Shown in pieces: positions 58,561 through 64,000 of a DNA stretch of 64,000 nt; within the stretch, counting starts at the first letter, position 1; every line of letters begins with the position of its first letter. The stretch spans positions 102,500 to 166,499 of the forward strand of contig WNNJ02000242.1 of NCBI GenBank assembly GCA_012934845.2. Reading direction: 5' to 3'. The stretch comes from Pomphorhynchus laevis (lineage: Eukaryota; Acanthocephala; Palaeacanthocephala; Echinorhynchida; Pomphorhynchidae). The translations under genes and the position numbers were made by a program. The notes under the pieces were generated by a model, which saw only the letters and a program-made list of their open reading frames with translations, did not search any database and had not been told where the DNA came from.

Positions 58561-59404
58561 ATGGTTCTCCCTCGTAACATTCTGCTTGCTCATACACGAA
58601 TTTGTATGATAAACCAGGGTTATCTTGATCCACGTGTATCGAGATTGCTGCTTGACTGTGTTTATCCGTGTTTTTAGACGATTCGCGCTGAGAGTGTGAT
58701 ATGCCTGACTGCCTCCTAGATGCCACTGAGTGAAAAGGTTCGAAGTTGCACTGCAGACACGGATAAATCAATCCCTCATCGTTAGGACCTTCGGTTTTAT
58801 CCGATAGTCGAGATGACTTGGTGGGTCAATAATTATTGGTCAAGCAGTACATTTTTACGGCAGACCCACTTGCGTGCGGCTCCGACAAGTCTTTAGGAAT
58901 AATAAATTTTTCGAGTTCGAACTGCCTTTTGCGGTTTAATTCTACGTCGTACTTAATACGCGAGTCACCATTGACAAGTTGTCGGATAAGTCTCGAATAC
59001 TTTGGAAGACGCTGCTCATTAAGAGTGACTTGAATGAGATTATCAGGCGAATCGAACAGCGGAACAAGATCGTTACAAATTCCAACGGCTCTTTCAAGAA
59101 GTGGCCTACCCAACTCATCCAGGCTATTCAGAATCGCATTGGCGTTTCCCCTCATTAGTGCGAAGGATGTTCGTTGGAACAAATGACTCACTGCTTTGTT
59201 GTATGAAGCCCCAATTTACCGGGACATTGAGCGAGCCACAAATCGAATTAGCTTCTCCTCCGGACCGTTCCAACCTTCATAATTTTCGATGACTGCCGCC
59301 GAGAAACAATAAACCGCTTCCTCCATCTTACGCTTATACTTCCTCTTTTTAACACATGCAGCGTATTTGTTGTGGGCACGTATAAATGTTATTATAGTTG
59401 TCAT
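58561..59404 (-). pseudogene. Unrecognised coding segment with two in-frame stops
   Basis: A minus-strand frame from 59404 reads EEAVYCFSAAVIENYEGWNG, EEKLIRFVARSMSR, stop (59216-59218), then YNKAVSHLFQRTSFALMRGN, LNSLDELGRPLLERAVG, PDNLIQVTLNEQRLPKYSRL and SEPHASGSAVKMYCLTNNY, stop (58826-58828), then LIYPCLQCNFEPFHS. It continues without shift into the PDI-like sequence. Composition looks like real soluble protein rather than chance AT-rich ORF. I do not recognise the family. The two stops and the join to PDI suggest a gene fragment. Confidence 0.6.
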
Positions 59405-59705
59405 TAATAAAATTAATAAAAACTATCGATTAATGAAAACTAACGTAAATTTGTATAAACAAATAAATTGTTAATTTAAAAATGTAAATTTCTTAGAAGC
59501 ATCAAATAGAACAAGCATTTTCATGAAACTACAAACATTTGTTGAAATTAATGATATTAAATATTAAAATTAATTAAAAATTTTAATATTGTCGTATTTT
59601 TAATATTAATTTAAGTTGAATGACAGACACAAGAGATATTGTAGACAAAAGTAATTTTACTTGACATTTACCAAATGTCAAACTAAATCTGAAAGTGATA
59701 CATAC

Positions 59706-61550
59706 GTCAGTTGGATTAAGTGGAATGACAGTAGTCAATGCAAATATAAACGGATGAACGTACTTCATATAGAGATAGTATGTTGCCACGGCATCTGATA
59801 CTGAGTAGTTGGCAAGTACCTAATTAAAGTACAAATGAAAAGCTGCGTTTTACCGACAATGTTTGAAATGCACCTGAGGCTTTTCTACAGCGTAACGGCA
59901 CATGTCTTCAGGATTAATTTCATCGGGATCATATCTAAGTTTATTCTATTTGGGTAATGAACACTATAAACGCAAAAAAAAACTTATTCAGTAACTTACT
60001 CTAGTAACAGCCTTCAAACCTTGGCTACCAATAGGAAGATAGCTATCACGTCTAACCCATCTATTTTAAGAAATAAAGCCATAAATTGAATTTAAATATC
60101 GTGATATTTAAAAAATCATGTGTCTATCATATTGTTGTAATGTTGGACAAATAAATGATAATTAAAATATACACAACGATAAACTGTTTATATCTAATTT
60201 GCAATTGTTTAAAAGTGTAGAGCTATTTTTAAACTTATTTTAAAAATAAATACATTAATAAATAAATAATAATAAAAAATGTTATTAATTATAAATAATT
60301 AATAACAAAAGGATTAATCAGACAACGCTTTCGGAAGTTAATTAATTCAAAGCAAATTAATATATAAAAGCGATAATGTAACACACATATACTCTATTTA
60401 TTATTAAAAAGATTATTTTTTACAAAACAGATTTTTCTATAATTTATAGCTATACCAATTTAATATACAATTTTATCGATTGGATCATTGCTAAAAAAGA
60501 TTTTGATTTATCACATGATCATGTACGTGAATTTATGTTGAGTAAAGAGGAATTGTATAACATTTTGCTTTCGTGAACGGGGAAATATAATTTTGACGAC
60601 ATGACTTGGTGAAGACATGACTACCGAACGAATTAATAATGGTATATTATAGTTAAACATGTAATTTTTAAATGCTTAATAAAACGTGATACAAACTTAT
60701 ATCTGTAAAAATTTCTATAAAAATTTATACAAATTTCTATAAAAATTAAGGAATTTATTTTTTATTTAAAAACCCAACATATTGATTTTAATATTTTATC
60801 ATTAAATGGTTAGATAAAATAATATATTATAAATATTTTATCATTTTATTATAAAAGAATAAAATAAATAATGATTTTACTATATTTTATCTTGATACAT
60901 TTTTTAGGAATATTCAAAAGTTCTAGTTTATATATTTAAATATCGACTAATGTCATTTAATTAACCTGAATACGATTGAAAACAAAAACATTAAATATTG
61001 AAATAATTGTAAATAGATCAAATTTTAATCTTTTCATCAATTGCTCTGATATTTTTTTTATTTTTTCAAGTTTATTTTAAAAATAAAAAATTTTTTAAAA
61101 TTTTTTTTAAAAATTTTACATAAAATACTACATTGTAAAAAACTTGTAAAAACGCACATAATAACTGGAATTAATTATATTTAAGACATATGCAATATTT
61201 AAAACGCAGGTAACTTATAACAATTTTAAACAGATACTTACCTTGAATATCACATCATACAACTGCCAATTTAAATTTATTATATCGGAAAATTATAAAA
61301 TTTAAGTAAAATAGAATAATATAATAATAGTAATTTAAACAGCTATAATAATAGTAATTTATTATTAATAATTAATAATTAATTAATTAATTTATAAATT
61401 GTAAAATTTACTGTCACGAAAATCACGTACTTTATAGCGTCCATGTGAACAGGACACGAACTTTTGTATTCGCCATCTGAGTTACAGAAGAATCCAATTT
61501 CATTTTTTAAGTTTATATTGTATTTGCTACAGCGATTATCGACAAACGGC
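59706..61550 (-). CDS. POLE: DNA polymerase epsilon exonuclease-domain exons (partial gene)
   Basis: Four minus-strand exons with AG/GT borders and agreeing phases: 61431-61550, 60000-60060, 59874-59945 and 59706-59819. They read [59 protein letters not shown] and [18 protein letters not shown]. These match the catalytic subunit of the leading-strand polymerase just after the Exo II motif and through Exo III (the Asp of [10 protein letters not shown]). No stop or shift occurs within them. I find neither the N-terminal exons (up to 64.0 kb) nor the following exon (KGSGTLCE region), so this is a fragment. The unrecognised segment and PDI pieces follow instead. Confidence 0.92.
60061..61430. other. 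POLE intron, AT-rich
   Basis: No repeat family or exon could be identified. The plus-strand piece at about 60470-60610 ([17 protein letters not shown]) is too short to assign. Confidence 0.5.
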
Positions 61551-61917
61551 CTGAACATATATTTTTGATATTAGATTCAAAAACTATCAAAACACTTGAC
61601 CAAAATGTTAGAAAAATAACAAGAGTTTAACTTTTTACTGAAACGTATTTTATAAAATAATAATTGAAGCTAATAAGAAAACAGCTATTGATGAGTATTC
61701 TTATGTGAAGAAGCCTTTAATTTTAGCATATTTAAACACATGAGTACATTTCAATAATTAAAATATGATCAGCACAAAAATTCATCCAGGAAATTTGACG
61801 ATCTTCAAGATCGCTAGTGACTAAAGAGCCAACATCATTTTAAAGTTATTATATTGACAACCAATAAATGTAATTAGCACTAAACCGCTATGAAAACTAG
61901 AAACATAAAATTAAGAC

Positions 61918-62166
61918 AGTCATTTTTAGCCAGACCCGGAAGAACGACGAAAACCACTGCTAGATGCCGTTTGGTGATGTTCTGCACTCAATGTTGATGT
62001 TACTATAGGTTTTCTAGTACATCATTAACATGATTCGTTGATAGAGCCGTCTGCTAGTCCTCTGCATCCAGCAATGGGAGGCAACTGGCACAGACGAGTC
62101 ATAATGATGAAGAAACGGCATCTAGAAGCATTTTTAGTTATTCTTCCGCGTCTGGCTAAAATGACT
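61918..62166. mobile_element. 249-bp MITE with terminal inverted repeats
   Basis: AGTCATTTTTAGCCAGAC at the left is mirrored by GTCTGGCTAAAATGACT at the right. Partial pairing continues inward through GCTAGATGCCGTTT and AAACGGCATCTAG. There is no coding capacity and no hammerhead-like core. The ends differ from the other palindromic elements here. Confidence 0.85.
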
Positions 62167-62743
62167 AACAAAATTCACGCGGTATCATTTTAAAATTAGC
62201 ATAAAAAATAAAACATAAAATCAATTTTATTGTAAAATACTATTTTATTATTTCTGTAAATAATACTTCTTGTAATATCTTAGTATCGTAAACCCATGTA
62301 GAGTAGGTACAATAGAATTTAATAATTCATTAAAAGTTTGCAAACCTTTCATAGAAGAATAAAATAGGATGATTTTTAGTAGCTGACAGAGGGATGTGCC
62401 AAATCACATAAGATAAGCGAAAACAGCTATATTCTTAAGTTACTGAGATTTATTACAACAAGTCGCAAAGAGACATAAATCGATTGTTGTTTATTCGTCA
62501 TAACGGTTTACTCGATAAAATTAGACAGTGTTTGAAAACCGTGTGTAAACACATAACTTTGAGCCGGAACTTTAGTAAGTTCCTTATAACATTGTATTCT
62601 ACGACGACAAGAGATAAAGATTCAAGATCTGATCTGTCATGTAATAGGCTTTTTTCGAACGTAACGAAGCTGTCCTTTTTGGACATATATGTATTTAAAC
62701 ATATTCACACCGTCATATTCATATAATTGTATGAGAGATCTAA

Positions 62744-63022
62744 TCAAATATTACGAAGAGCAAAAAAGCTACAATATAATGAAAGCATAATGAAAATCAA
62801 TAAAGGTGCTTTCGTGCCGATGGTTTTTTTCAATGACAGGAGGAATTGGACGTACTGCTGATAATGTGCTAAAACAAATGGCTCTTTTGGAATCGAGAAA
62901 GGGTGGCACAATAATTCACGAACTAATATTTCGGTGTTATTAGTAAAGTCAGTACTTTGAGGGGTTTTCAAGAAATCAAACGGAGTAAATATGACTTGAA
63001 TCGTTAATGTGTCCTATCAAGT
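62744..63022 (-). CDS. Exon-like open segment, unrecognised
   Basis: After an acceptor-like CTTGATAG near 63016 the minus strand reads DTLTIQVIFTPFDFLKTPQS, then ILVRELLCHPFSIPKEPFVL and AHYQQYVQFLLSLKKTIG. The composition is that of a globular protein, unlike nearby AT-rich chance frames. I do not recognise the family, see no clear donor and cannot link it to POLE. Confidence 0.35.
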
Positions 63023-63084
63023 ATATACTTGTAAAAATATTTTATTCGTTATTAATATATTTATTATTCTGTATTATTTTTCTT

Positions 63085-64000
63085 AATTTATACAAATTTT
63101 TGCATGATCATTCATGCATACTATAAGATAATACATATAATACATTAATGGAATAATGAAAATAATGAAATTTTAAAAATTGTCATAATATATAATGATA
63201 ACGGGTAAAATATAATGATATAATAATATAGGTAATAGTAGTCCAATTATAGCTGACTTATTTTTAAGCTTTATAGAATATGAATTTGTTCATAACTGTA
63301 TAAAAACTAAATCTAAACTATATATATATGAAATATATGTTTCGATATATTGATGATATATGTCTATTTAATTCTAATAATTTTTAAGAAGCGAACAAAT
63401 TTATCCAGGTAGTCTTATTCTTAATTTATTTTATACTCAGTTAGCTGATTTGATTTATTTATGTCCTTGTAAAACATATACATATAAAGATATGAAAAAA
63501 ATAAAAACTTAAGATAAAAATGAAGTTTTTTAATGTAGTTTGCTTCTCGCTCTGCGTATTTCGCTCATTTTCTTTTATCATGATGTTTTGAAAAATCAAA
63601 ATTATTTAAACGTAGTATTTGTCTATATTTAAACAAATAAAGTATGTTCCAATGAGACGTAATATTAGCTCAATTATAGCTGACTTATTTTTAAGCTTTA
63701 TAGAATATGAATTTGTTCATAACTGTTTAAAAATAAATCTAAATTATATAAAGATATGAAATATATGTTTCGATACATTGATGATATATGTGTATTTAAT
63801 TCTAATAATTTTTATTCAATTAGTGAACAAATTTATACAGAAAGCCTTATTCTTAACAAAATTAATATTAATGATAAAGAAGGTATATATCTAGATATGA
63901 ACATTAAATTAACATTAACTAAAACTACTATTAATTTATATCGTAAAGATGACATATTTAAATTTACAAGAAACATATTTTGCATGAGCATTCATGCATA
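63085..64000 (+). mobile_element. Rearranged fragments of the AT-rich reverse transcriptase
   Basis: Three pieces match the element at 20689-23078. 63098-63215 resembles 22408-22500 (GCATTCATGCATA words), 63226-63400 resembles 22079-22230, and 63650 to the window end resembles 22070-22420. The catalytic YIDD-coding stretch occurs in both the second and third piece. The order is scrambled, so at least two copies were joined or rearranged. The last piece runs off the window. Confidence 0.88.

Noticed and set aside
62484-62726. Overlapping frames of 80 and 62 codons on opposite strands
   Set aside because: Neither shows a motif, splice signals or coding-like composition; probably chance.
1-64000. 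tRNA or rRNA genes
   Set aside because: No cloverleaf with conserved box A/B words and no rRNA-like block was seen on either strand by eye.

Overview
This is AT-rich animal nuclear DNA, probably from an arthropod. Evidence: split host genes with GT-AG introns of 44 bp to several kb, and many LINEs, Penelope-like retroelements and short palindromic elements. Nothing bacterial was seen. All gene names come from recognising protein motifs by eye; no database search was run.

Layout: (1) 1.0-12.0 kb is a nest of non-LTR retrotransposons. An old plus-strand CR1/L2-type LINE is split by a minus-strand relative (2482-6341, 9-bp target duplication, 16-bp minisatellite at its 5' end) and again by a minus-strand I/Jockey-type LINE (about 7096-10960). 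(2) 12.1-46.6 kb holds a divergent Integrator subunit 7 gene (INTS7-like, plus strand) with 18 phase-compatible exons and one expected exon unaccounted for. Its introns hold LINE and Penelope-like fragments, hammerhead-like ribozyme motifs, palindromic elements, a hAT/ZBED-like transposase relic and a 465-bp tandem satellite. (3) The 3' end of that gene (44917-47280) is copied in inverted, nearly identical form at 52436-54809, inside an intron of the next gene. (4) 47.3-56.1 kb holds a SOD1 pseudogene and a Spartan (SPRTN) gene that keeps the SprT protease domain but stops early. (5) 56.1-63.0 kb is a patchwork of minus-strand host-gene pieces: duplicated PDI segments, a PDI pseudogene in frame with an unrecognised coding segment, and four intact exons of the DNA polymerase epsilon exonuclease domain. 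(6) 63.1-64.0 kb has further fragments of the AT-rich reverse transcriptase seen at 20.7-22.7 kb.

The host genes do not form a pathway. INTS7 serves snRNA 3' processing, SPRTN repairs DNA-protein crosslinks and POLE replicates DNA; here they sit in a decaying, repeat-invaded region. Two signals stand out. One is a 2.37-kb inverted repeat that would place antisense INTS7 sequence in the SPRTN primary transcript. The other is a set of hammerhead-like motifs, both at Penelope 3' ends and in the arms of short palindromic elements. A decaying paralogous segment, for example on a supernumerary or germline-restricted chromosome, would explain the pattern but is only inference.
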